Assembly: GCA_000424365.1 (NCBI GenBank)
Contig: AUJT01000004.1
Coordinates: 33,372-97,371, forward strand
Length of the DNA: 64,000 nucleotides
Direction: 5' to 3'
DNA from: Lachnospiraceae bacterium NK4A144
GTDB lineage: Bacteria; Bacillota; Clostridia; Lachnospirales; Lachnospiraceae
The notes below the pieces were generated by a model. It saw only the letters and a list, made by a program, of their open reading frames with translations, searched no databases and was not told where the DNA came from. Position 1 is the stretch's first letter. Every line of letters begins with the position of its first letter. Positions 53,383 through 61,462 of the stretch are shown in pieces. Position numbers and translations under genes: made by a program.

Positions 53383-54092
53383 TCGGCATCCTCCTTTCCG
53401 GTATCTCCAATAACTCTTTTGTAATAGTCTTCACTCATGAGATACAGATCCTGATCCGGTCCCCATACAGCTACGAGCTTTTTCTCTCTATCATCATCCG
53501 CAAGATTAACATAGACATCCGGAAACAGGTCCTGACCTCTTTCTTTCTCCCTCTTCTCCGCAAATGCATGATAATACCATGAGTACCAGAAAGCCGTCGC
53601 CTGCTGCACATGTTCTTTATTTAAGGGAAATGCATAACGCAGCATGTCATTTGCCTGACCAAGATGGATAAAATCATCCTGAACCGGCACAAAATTCTCA
53701 GACACCGCATTACCGCTCACAATGTCATTATCAACCTCGACTTTATCCGCGAATTGACGAAACCAGAGTGTATAATCATTTTCAATGAGGTAATTCCGGT
53801 CAAAAGGATTTCCGTCCATATCGTCTTTACCGTAAGTCCCATACATGTCATAGGTCTTTACTTCCTGTGAAACACGAACCGTACGGTCTTTTAGATATAC
53901 ACGCAAAAACATATCCGGATACTGGCCGTTAGCCAAAAACGCCGGATCATACATTGTCTGAGTTTTGTGATTATATATCTCCAGTTCGTTCATGAGATGA
54001 TTCGGAACCATGAAAAGATTTAGGAGGATCAGCACTATAGCTGCTCCTCCCACGATCGCTATTCTGTTTCTCTTTTTCTTGTCCTGTCTCAA
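53379..54092 (-). CDS. Membrane-anchored protein of unknown function (237 aa)
   Basis: A basic start (MRQDKKKRNR), one membrane segment (about 11-28), then an outside domain of about 200 residues rich in Tyr, Asp and charged residues, with no motif I recognise. No cysteines are evident outside the membrane. It overlaps the 518-residue membrane protein gene by 4 bp, which suggests the two proteins act together, perhaps as membrane enzyme and outside partner. Confidence 0.65.
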   Translation of the reverse strand: MRQDKKKRNRIAIVGGAAIVLILLNLFMVPNHLMNELEIYNHKTQTMYDPAFLANGQYPDMFLRVYLKDRTVRVSQEVKTYDMYGTYGKDDMDGNPFDRNYLIENDYTLWFRQFADKVEVDNDIVSGNAVSENFVPVQDDFIHLGQANDMLRYAFPLNKEHVQQATAFWYSWYYHAFAEKREKERGQDLFPDVYVNLADDDREKKLVAVWGPDQDLYLMSEDYYKRVIGDTGKEDAE

Positions 54093-54121
54093 TTTTTACC
54101 TCATCTATAAAAAATTACATT

Positions 54122-55600
54122 TTACTTCTTTCTTATAAACTTCTGAAGCACAGACAGCCCATAATTAAATGACAAAACCAAGCTGTCTCTTTCTATCACA
54201 CAGACTGCGAGTATAAAACCTATCGCCATAGCAGTCGTGATCACGATACTATCCATAAACGATGCCGCAAATGCCAATATAACCAAAAGAATGCCGTCAA
54301 CCGCCGTACGGATAAAATCATATCTAACGCGGTAAACTCTCTCTGAAAAGAAAGAACCGATCGCAAAATAAATAATATAAGACAGTCCCGTCGTGATCGC
54401 AGCTCCGACCCCCGCAAGACGCGGTACAAGAATCGCATTTCCGCAGATATTGCATACGATCGTCACAGCACTCGCGATATTCAGATACATATTTTTCTTC
54501 TGAAATTTAATACCCTGAACTGTGATCTCAAACATCATTGCAAAGATAGGCATAAGTGTCAGGAACGGAATTATCTTATCCGCACCTCTGTACTTTGCTC
54601 CGAGAAGCAGTACGATCACCTGCCGGAACATGATGAGTCCGATAGCTGCCAGCACACAGAAGAAACGAACTATTCGAAATGCCTGTCTGAAAAAAGCCTT
54701 CGTTTCCTCTTCTTTTCCGGTCTCATACCGCTCCATGGCTACCGGAGACCAGTATGCCAAAAACGTATTTTTGAAGGTCACGAGAAGAACTATTATCTTC
54801 ACAGCAGCACGATAAATGCCAAGTTCATTGTAATCCGACCAGGTTTTAAGCGCTATGCTGTCACAGCTCGATAATAACCACTCCATTAGAAGGACCATTA
54901 TGAACGGGTATCCATATTTAATAAGCTCTATTATGGATACTTTTTCTGTCCCGTTCGTAAGTGCCTCACCATTTACAACCGGCTTTATCTTTCCTGTCCT
55001 TATAAGGAAATATCTGATTCCCAGAAACAGCGTCGTAATACCCCATGAAACAGTCATGGCGTAAAGCGCTACTCTAAAATCATTTCCCAAAAACCACGCT
55101 GTACCAAATATTAACAGGATATTTAATACTTTTTGTGAAATATTGATATTTGAGTAAAGTTTTCCGTTCTGCTGCATCCTGACATCAAGAAAGAGAAAGC
55201 GCTCAAACACTGAAATAATTGTATATCCTATCACAAGGATAGTGACATCCAGGCTTGTATTTCTCTTAAACAGCCAGTAATTAACATACTCCGCAGTAAA
55301 CAGATAAATAACGATGAGACCCGCAACTATCATGAGCGTCGTTTTTAAGCAGCTTCTCATGAGATAATCACGATCAATATTCTTTTTATAATAATAACGG
55401 ATAAAAGACTGATCGAGTCCGAGTATGGCAAAGATATAAATGCAAGAAACCGCAGCCTCAAACATTCCTGCTCTGCCGTATTCGTCCGTGGACATAAGCC
55501 TTGTGACTATCGGTGTCTGTACAAATCCAAGCAGCAGTACTATAAAATTCCCGTAAAAAAAGCTTAAAAAACTTCCAAAAGCTGATTTTTTATTACTCAT
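54122..55600 (-). CDS. Wzx-type oligosaccharide flippase
   Basis: 492 residues with about 14 membrane segments. The N-terminal SFLSFFYGNFIVLLLGFVQTP leading to MSTDEYGRAGMFEAA is typical of the polysaccharide-export (MOP/MVF) flippase family. It would flip the undecaprenyl-linked repeat unit. It lies between the GT4 gene and the 237-residue gene. A second flippase gene runs off the right end of the window, so two export routes or two units may exist. Confidence 0.82.
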   Translation of the reverse strand: MSNKKSAFGSFLSFFYGNFIVLLLGFVQTPIVTRLMSTDEYGRAGMFEAAVSCIYIFAILGLDQSFIRYYYKKNIDRDYLMRSCLKTTLMIVAGLIVIYLFTAEYVNYWLFKRNTSLDVTILVIGYTIISVFERFLFLDVRMQQNGKLYSNINISQKVLNILLIFGTAWFLGNDFRVALYAMTVSWGITTLFLGIRYFLIRTGKIKPVVNGEALTNGTEKVSIIELIKYGYPFIMVLLMEWLLSSCDSIALKTWSDYNELGIYRAAVKIIVLLVTFKNTFLAYWSPVAMERYETGKEEETKAFFRQAFRIVRFFCVLAAIGLIMFRQVIVLLLGAKYRGADKIIPFLTLMPIFAMMFEITVQGIKFQKKNMYLNIASAVTIVCNICGNAILVPRLAGVGAAITTGLSYIIYFAIGSFFSERVYRVRYDFIRTAVDGILLVILAFAASFMDSIVITTAMAIGFILAVCVIERDSLVLSFNYGLSVLQKFIRKK

Positions 55601-55608
55601 AGTTATGT

Positions 55609-56718
55609 TTATTCTCCGAGGATCTCGCGGTATACCCGGAGATGTTTATCCAGGTAGGCTTCTTCCGTAAAGTTATCACGATAGCGCCTGTAGAAGTATT
55701 CCTGATATCTCTTAAGTACCTCAGGTTCTTCCATCAGACGTTTTACTGCAGAAACAGCAACTTCCGGATGTTCCTTTGTATATAGGCAGGCCGGATCACC
55801 GATCACTTCCGGAAGTCCTCCAACAGCAGTAGAAAGTACCGCGCATTTACGGCTCATGGCTTCCACTGCAGCTTTTCCAAAGGATTCAAACTGTGATGTC
55901 ATGAGGAAAAGATCAAGTCCGTAATAATAACGGCTCATTTCTTCCTGCGAAAGATCCTCTTCATAAATTAGATCTTCATCTCCGATGATGCCTGCTATCT
56001 TTCTCCTGAGTTCCGCTGCCTGTACGTCATCGCCCTTTTCAAAAAGAGAAAGCACCAGATGTACCCGAAATCTTAATCCTGCGTCATGAAGAGCCTTAAC
56101 GAGTACCGGCACAAAAGGCCAGTCTTTTTCTATGCAGATACGTCCTGCAAATCCGATCGTAAATAAGCCATCACGTTTTTTTCGACTTTCGTCATACTCA
56201 CTGAATACCGGGCTTATGGTGTTATATATTACGCTCAACGGACGGATCGACGAATTATCTTCCCATAATCTGCGGTTTTTCTCAGTTGTGGTGACCATCA
56301 TCGAGGCACCCTTAAGTACAGGCATCATAAAGAGCTTTGACCGTGTCCTGTAGCCAAAGTACATTCCTCTGTCTGTGTAGAGATATGGGATCTTCGGAAA
56401 GAAATGTCTGATAAAACCGTAGGTTATAAGCGATTCTGACATTTCGATATGAATTAGATCCGGTTGTTCCTCTCGAATTATCCTTAGAAATGCTCTGATA
56501 CGTATAAAAAGATTTTTTACACGACTCTCACCCATTGGATAGGTTCTGACTTTGAAATCGTATTTTGAGTTTTTATCAAGGAGTTCCGGACAGATCACAA
56601 CAGGCTCATAACCGCAGTCAGGATTATTTACCAAAGCATTGCATATACTGATCGTCGAGAGCTGTGCGCCTCCCGGCAGATCGATCGGATACTCCATTAA
56701 ATAAACAACTTTTTTCAA
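55609..56718 (-). CDS. Family 4 glycosyltransferase
   Basis: 369 residues of GT-B fold. PGGAQLSTISICNAL at the N-terminus, IHIEMSESL, GFAGRICIEKDWPF and the C-terminal ESFGKAAVEAMSRKCAVLSTAVGG with the EX7E-type donor site. Retaining enzyme for a lipid-linked intermediate in the cytoplasm. It lies between another GT4 gene (29-bp gap) and the flippase gene (8 bp). Confidence 0.84.
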   Translation of the reverse strand: MKKVVYLMEYPIDLPGGAQLSTISICNALVNNPDCGYEPVVICPELLDKNSKYDFKVRTYPMGESRVKNLFIRIRAFLRIIREEQPDLIHIEMSESLITYGFIRHFFPKIPYLYTDRGMYFGYRTRSKLFMMPVLKGASMMVTTTEKNRRLWEDNSSIRPLSVIYNTISPVFSEYDESRKKRDGLFTIGFAGRICIEKDWPFVPVLVKALHDAGLRFRVHLVLSLFEKGDDVQAAELRRKIAGIIGDEDLIYEEDLSQEEMSRYYYGLDLFLMTSQFESFGKAAVEAMSRKCAVLSTAVGGLPEVIGDPACLYTKEHPEVAVSAVKRLMEEPEVLKRYQEYFYRRYRDNFTEEAYLDKHLRVYREILGE

Positions 56719-56747
56719 ATATAGACTCCTCTATTGTCACTATTGAT

Positions 56748-57914
56748 TTATTCCCGGTACCAGTTATTGTACAGATATTCACAAGGCGAAAGGGGCCCCT
56801 CGTTATAATGCTTCATTGACCCAGAAAGCATTGCATCCGACATCTCAACTATCCTCGATGCTGCAACTTCCGGATTCCAGTATTTCTGCATATTCTGGTG
56901 CGCTGCACGGCCAAGTTCACGAGCTGTGTCCGGGCTCTTAAGAAGTGTTTCAAGCTTATCCGTGAGGCTGTCCTCATCTCCGCTCTTAAATACAAATCCT
57001 GTTCTTCCCTGTGATACCAGAAAAGGTGTGGCACCTGCTGCATGGCTTGCGATCACTGCGCATCCTGCAGACAGTCCCTCGTAGATCACAGATCCCCAGC
57101 CTTCTAAGAAATTACTGGTCATTACAAAGATATTTGCCTTTTCCATCTCTGCTCTGGTTTCTTCTGGGCTCAAAAATCCCTTAAACTCAGTGATATCTTC
57201 GAGTTTCAGGTCATGCACAAGCTTCATTAAATGCTTTTCTTCTACACCGTCTCCGACAAATTCCAGCCGGAAATCATAGCCTGCATCTCTGCATCTTTTC
57301 GCTGCACGTATCAGAAGATCTGCTCTCTTAAGTTTAAGGAATCGTCCTGCCCACAGTACTTTTACAGGCTTATTCCGGTCTTTCAGTTCTGAAAGCTCCG
57401 CAAATGACTTCTTCTCTCCTGTTGGGAAATATCCGAATTTATAGCACTTTCCTATATATGAGTGCATAAATTTATAATCTGATGCACAATATGCGCTGGC
57501 TGCAAGAAGGTACAGTTTTTTGTCCCTGTTTCTGTAATGGTTATGTACGAATTTCTTTGCAAGCCTGGGGATAAGTACCTTTATCCTGCCCTCTTTAAGC
57601 GGTCTTTCCGAATAGCGGAATGTAAGTTTATCAAACTCCAGACGCTTTTCTATCATATCTTCCGGAGCTGTTCCCATGATAACCACATCACTTTTTTCCC
57701 CGAGTTCATATGCTTTTTTCAGATTTTCATCGGATTCATAGGACTTTAACACATATGACGGAGCCTTTCTGCCCCAGCCCATATCGGAACGAAACTGCTC
57801 CATAGGTTCGGTTTCTACGAAAGTAAAGCCATCTCCAAGTATGCTGTAAAAAGCATTGCAAAGAGCTTCCTGATGGTGATTGAAATAGTTTGAGAAAAAA
57901 GTTAGTGTTTTCAT
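56748..57914 (-). CDS. Family 4 glycosyltransferase
   Basis: 388 residues. LTFFSNYFNHHQEALCNAF opens the acceptor domain; VLWAGRFLKLKRADLLIRA and EGWGSVIYEGLSAGCAVIASHAAG form the donor domain with the conserved Glu residues. The start at 57914 is favoured over a GTG at 57944 because the first beta strand starts there; the ribosome site (TTGGAAAAA) is weak. Its upstream gap holds an R1 fragment and R2 copy 3, which separate it from the GT2 gene. Confidence 0.82.
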   Translation of the reverse strand: MKTLTFFSNYFNHHQEALCNAFYSILGDGFTFVETEPMEQFRSDMGWGRKAPSYVLKSYESDENLKKAYELGEKSDVVIMGTAPEDMIEKRLEFDKLTFRYSERPLKEGRIKVLIPRLAKKFVHNHYRNRDKKLYLLAASAYCASDYKFMHSYIGKCYKFGYFPTGEKKSFAELSELKDRNKPVKVLWAGRFLKLKRADLLIRAAKRCRDAGYDFRLEFVGDGVEEKHLMKLVHDLKLEDITEFKGFLSPEETRAEMEKANIFVMTSNFLEGWGSVIYEGLSAGCAVIASHAAGATPFLVSQGRTGFVFKSGDEDSLTDKLETLLKSPDTARELGRAAHQNMQKYWNPEVAASRIVEMSDAMLSGSMKHYNEGPLSPCEYLYNNWYRE

Positions 57915-57939
57915 GGTTTTTCCAATTCTTTGTTTTGGT

Positions 57940-57985
57940 GTCACTGTTCACTCATTCACAGCTCGCTCACTTAACAGATTTTGTC
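57940..57985. repeat. Truncated R1 element (left end only)
   Basis: GTCACTGTTCACTCATTCAC and the following CAGCTCGCTCACTTAACAGA match the first 45 or so bases of R1 with several changes. The right end is missing, and R2 copy 3 begins 8 bp on. It is older than the R1 copies with intact target duplications. Confidence 0.55.
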
Positions 57986-57993
57986 ATAGTGCT

Positions 57994-58148
57994 GATGTCA
58001 CGGATTGCTTCATTGCTACGCAATTCCCGCAATCCTAAAACACTCGCATTCCGCGTAATAACGCTACTTGCTCGTGTTTTGCGGGTCCCAAGGTCTCAAT
58101 CCTCTTTGTGCAAGCACAATCGGATTTTGACCTTTTGACCCTGACATC
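57994..58148. mobile_element. MITE-like repeat R2, copy 3 (155 bp) with 8-bp target duplication
   Basis: The ends GATGTCACGG and CCCTGACATC are near-perfect inverted repeats, flanked by ATAGTGCT at 57986-57993 and 58149-58156. It lacks the 35-bp left part of copy 2. The last base of the right target repeat is the first base, on the plus strand, of the stop codon of the GT2 gene at 58156, so the insertion just spared that protein. Inner hairpins include GGATTG/CAATCC and AAAACAC/GTGTTTT. Confidence 0.88.
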
Positions 58149-58155
58149 ATAGTGC

Positions 58156-58890
58156 TCACGCCAGTACATATTTTATAAGCTCAAATGCTACACATTCAAA
58201 GATGTACAAAAAGCTGTAATCATTTTCCCTGTATATCCTAAATCGACGCTTGATGCGTGGGATTATTTCCTTTGCGGGAATACGACTACTGACGCCTCCC
58301 ATCTGAAAGTCAGCGAGAACTTTAGGAACTGCGACTATTTTGTATCCGGCCCTCTTTACTTTGAAGTAAAGATCCATATCATCACTTATGTCACGGCAGC
58401 GATAACGGAATTTCTCGTACACTTTTTTGCCCACAAACTGCGTAGGATGATTCCAGTCACGGCTGGTGGTGTATTTACGCACCTTTGCATGTTTAATGAA
58501 GGTCTTTCCGTCTCTCATATGCATCCTGATATCAGCAAATGCCAGATCACAGCCTGTTTTTTCGAAAGTCGTGATCATCGTGCTCACCGCTTCGGATTCA
58601 TACCAGTCATCACTATTAATGATACCGATGATATCCCCATGAGCTCTGTCTATGCCCTTATTCATGGCATCATAGATACCTTTATCAGGCTCACTCTTTA
58701 TATCAAGGGTATATCCCTTTTCTTCAAAGCGTGGTCTGTAACTCTCTATGATCTCCAGTGTCCTGTCGGTGCTGCCACCGTCTACGATCAGGTACTCTAT
58801 CTCATCTGCACTTTGAGCAAGCACAGACTCTACTGTCCGCGCCACTGTTTTTTCTGAATTAAAACAAACGGTTATTATTGAAACTAACAT
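58156..58890 (-). CDS. Family 2 glycosyltransferase
   Basis: 244 residues. SIITVCFNSEKTVARTVESV, YLIVDGGSTDRTLEII, YDAMNKGIDRAHGDIIGIIN and SDDWYES form a compact GT2 enzyme of the WcaA/PGL-C type common in colanic-acid-like clusters. It overlaps the polyprenyl glycosylphosphotransferase gene by one base and is probably the second or third enzyme on the lipid carrier. R2 copy 3 sits at its stop codon. Confidence 0.85.
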   Translation of the reverse strand: MLVSIITVCFNSEKTVARTVESVLAQSADEIEYLIVDGGSTDRTLEIIESYRPRFEEKGYTLDIKSEPDKGIYDAMNKGIDRAHGDIIGIINSDDWYESEAVSTMITTFEKTGCDLAFADIRMHMRDGKTFIKHAKVRKYTTSRDWNHPTQFVGKKVYEKFRYRCRDISDDMDLYFKVKRAGYKIVAVPKVLADFQMGGVSSRIPAKEIIPRIKRRFRIYRENDYSFLYIFECVAFELIKYVLA

Positions 58891-60248
58891 TAATTCTCCT
58901 TATCACCGTCCTGACTGAACCCTTCTGTGGAGTCATCAGCGTTAAAGAGTACGAGTACCGTTTGGAATAACAAACGGATATCTAAGAGCAAACTGAAATT
59001 CTCGATATACATGAGGTCAAGAATAAGCTTGTCTCTGGAAGAAGTATTGTATCTGCCTACGATCTGAGCAAGTCCCGTAAGACCGGCCTTCATACGGAGC
59101 CTGTAACGAAACTCCGGCATTTCTCTCTCATATTCACTGACATTTTCCAGCATTTCCGGTCGGGGACCTACGAGAGACATATCCCCACGGATTATATTTA
59201 ATAACTGCGGAAGCTCATCTATCCTGTATTTTCTGAGGAAATGACCGATCTTTGTTATGCGGTCATCACCTGATGTCGCAGAGAAGTTCTCCACGTTTTC
59301 TTTCATGGTACGGAACTTATATATCTCAAAAACTCTTCCGTGAATAGTTGCTCTCTTTTGCCGGAAGAAAACACTTCCCTTGTCTTCCGCATGGATAAGA
59401 GCCGCAGAGATCAAAAACAACGGGCTCAGTAAGATCAGGAAAAATGCGGAGATTCCGATATCCGCCAGACGTTTTACTATACGCTGCTCAAAGGTCATCT
59501 TCCGTGCTTCATGAGCAAGAAACGGCACGTCTCCAAACATCATCTCGCGGCTCGTCATTTCCACAATGTCTGAAATATCCGGATTAAGATATATATTTAT
59601 CTGATGCTTATAGCAGTAATTTACGAGTTCTGTTCGCTCTCCTGCCGGAACATCATAGAAAAATACAGCATCCGACTCTTTTACAAGCTTCTTTATATCC
59701 GGATCATCATAGCGAACTATATTTTCAATAACATATCTCTGCCTGAATGACCCTATAACGCGCTCAATATTGGCTTTTTCAGCCACATTCGCGATTATGA
59801 CCGTCGTATGTTCTTCCGGTGTGACATACAGATAAAACTTATTGCCGATATAGACCATCAGTATGACAAGTATCGCCTGCAAAACGAGGGACAACAGGAA
59901 GAATCCTATGGACGTAAGCCTGAATACTCTTCCGTTTGCGTCATTAACATTCATTATGAGGAATACCAGATAAGTCCCGACTGACGTAAAGAACAGGGTC
60001 AGTTCCATTGCCAGAACTATCGTCCTGTTTTTTCTCCGTCCCACATCAAAGCTTCCGTATATACGAGTCAATGCAAATGCCATTATGACATACATAACTC
60101 CCATGATGACGCTTGTTCTCGATAATACTCTGACCTGCCGGTTCTCAATTCCGAGCATAAAAAAGAAAAGCACCATGGAACCGCCATAGAGCAGAAATTT
60201 TATAAGTGTCTGTATGCTGTTCTGAAAACGTGTCAAAAATTTTTTCAT
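58890..60248 (-). CDS. Polyprenyl glycosylphosphotransferase (initiating enzyme)
   Basis: 452 residues. Four N-terminal membrane segments (to about 135), a CoA-binding-like domain (about 150-240), one more membrane hairpin, and the bacterial sugar transferase domain: VFFRQKRATIHGRVF, YKFRTM, RKYRIDELPQLLN with the catalytic Asp-Glu, GDMSLVGPRPE and MKAGLTGLAQI. It transfers a sugar-1-phosphate, often glucose or galactose, from UDP to undecaprenyl phosphate and so starts the repeat unit. It is the only initiating enzyme seen, so this operon probably directs the main polymer. Confidence 0.92.
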   Translation of the reverse strand: MKKFLTRFQNSIQTLIKFLLYGGSMVLFFFMLGIENRQVRVLSRTSVIMGVMYVIMAFALTRIYGSFDVGRRKNRTIVLAMELTLFFTSVGTYLVFLIMNVNDANGRVFRLTSIGFFLLSLVLQAILVILMVYIGNKFYLYVTPEEHTTVIIANVAEKANIERVIGSFRQRYVIENIVRYDDPDIKKLVKESDAVFFYDVPAGERTELVNYCYKHQINIYLNPDISDIVEMTSREMMFGDVPFLAHEARKMTFEQRIVKRLADIGISAFFLILLSPLFLISAALIHAEDKGSVFFRQKRATIHGRVFEIYKFRTMKENVENFSATSGDDRITKIGHFLRKYRIDELPQLLNIIRGDMSLVGPRPEMLENVSEYEREMPEFRYRLRMKAGLTGLAQIVGRYNTSSRDKLILDLMYIENFSLLLDIRLLFQTVLVLFNADDSTEGFSQDGDKEN

Positions 60249-61462
60249 ACTCTGTAGACCGTTCTTAGATATTCTTCAAACCTTATTTCCGGGCTGTACT
60301 GTTCTGCCTGTGTCCTGCAGGCAAGAGCTGTTTTGTCAGCATCTCGTGATGTCATATCATCTATGGCGCGGATAACACCATTCATATCTCTTACAGGCAC
60401 GACAATTCCCGTATCAGGCGTGAGCGACTCCGGACTTCCTCCTGTCTCATAGGTTATCACCGGTGTGCCGCATGCCATTGATTCCAAATTAGTTGTCGGG
60501 AATGTATCTTCCAGCGTAAGATTTACATACACATCAGCTGTGCTGTACCACTGCACCATTTCTTCGATGCTGTCCGTGTGTCCTATTCCTATGACATTCT
60601 CCGGCAGATTTTTCATCTGTGCCGGTTTCAGTCCTATCATGACTATCACGGCTTTATCTTTCAGGCGCTTTGCCATCTCCATGAAGTCATCGATACCTTT
60701 TCGTTCCCTCCAGGGATTTGCTACACCAAGTAAAAGCAGTCCGTCTCCGATCCCGTATCTTTCCCGTAGATCGGATTTAAGTGCTCTGAACCTTTTCAGA
60801 TCTATCCCTGTAGGGACCACATGTACCGGATAATCCTTTAAGTACGATTTTTGAACCTCATCCTTAAGCCAACGAGACGGGGTTACAAGCTCCGTTTCAG
60901 GGATACCTGTAAAAAGTGCCTTTTTATCGATGTAATTTCTTTTAGACGCATCCATCAAAAAGGATGCCGGATACTGTCTTTTCTGCGGACAGTCATGGCA
61001 TCCTTCCTCTTTCCATCTGTCGCAGCCGATATATGCAAAATGAGTGCAGTGACCTGTAAATGTCCAGCAGTCATGAAGTGTCCAGACTATCCTGTGTCCT
61101 GCTTTTTTCATATATTCGTCTTTTAAGTACTCAAAAAGCATGCGAACATTCACATAGTACCCGTGGACATTGTGAATATGGATAAGGTCAGGATCTTCAC
61201 GCCGTATAAATTCAATGAGTTTCTTCGTGACTCCCGCGGAATACATTCCATGTCTGTCCGTGATACGGCTAAGCACACCGTGCATATTTACATCCATATC
61301 AGAACCTATGCGATATGTACGATACCCTTCCGGTGCGCTATTTCTGCCGTATGCGCAGACACTATCTATCCCTTTGGCTGCAAGGGCATCCATAAGTCCT
61401 GTGATGATACGTCCCGTACTTCCGTTTCCCACTATGGAATTTATAAAAAGGACTTTCTTCAC
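60245..61462 (-). CDS. Family 4 glycosyltransferase (WcaC-like)
   Basis: 405 residues. FINSIVGNGSTGRIITGLMD, HIHNVHGYYVNVRML, WTLHDCWTFTGHCTHF and the Cys-rich stretch YIGCDRWKEEGCHDCPQ are shared with WcaC/EpsF-type GT4 enzymes; GVANPWRERKGIDDF and EDTFPTTNLESMACGTP form the donor domain. It overlaps genes on both sides by 4 bp, so it is tightly coupled to the initiating enzyme and to the cytidylyltransferase-PseG fusion. Confidence 0.86.
   Translation of the reverse strand: MKKVLFINSIVGNGSTGRIITGLMDALAAKGIDSVCAYGRNSAPEGYRTYRIGSDMDVNMHGVLSRITDRHGMYSAGVTKKLIEFIRREDPDLIHIHNVHGYYVNVRMLFEYLKDEYMKKAGHRIVWTLHDCWTFTGHCTHFAYIGCDRWKEEGCHDCPQKRQYPASFLMDASKRNYIDKKALFTGIPETELVTPSRWLKDEVQKSYLKDYPVHVVPTGIDLKRFRALKSDLRERYGIGDGLLLLGVANPWRERKGIDDFMEMAKRLKDKAVIVMIGLKPAQMKNLPENVIGIGHTDSIEEMVQWYSTADVYVNLTLEDTFPTTNLESMACGTPVITYETGGSPESLTPDTGIVVPVRDMNGVIRAIDDMTSRDADKTALACRTQAEQYSPEIRFEEYLRTVYRV

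Noticed and set aside
57994-58148. CRISPR repeat or phage attachment site
   Set aside because: The copies are 155-190 bp, far apart, have inverted ends and target duplications, and no spacers, cas genes or integrase are present.
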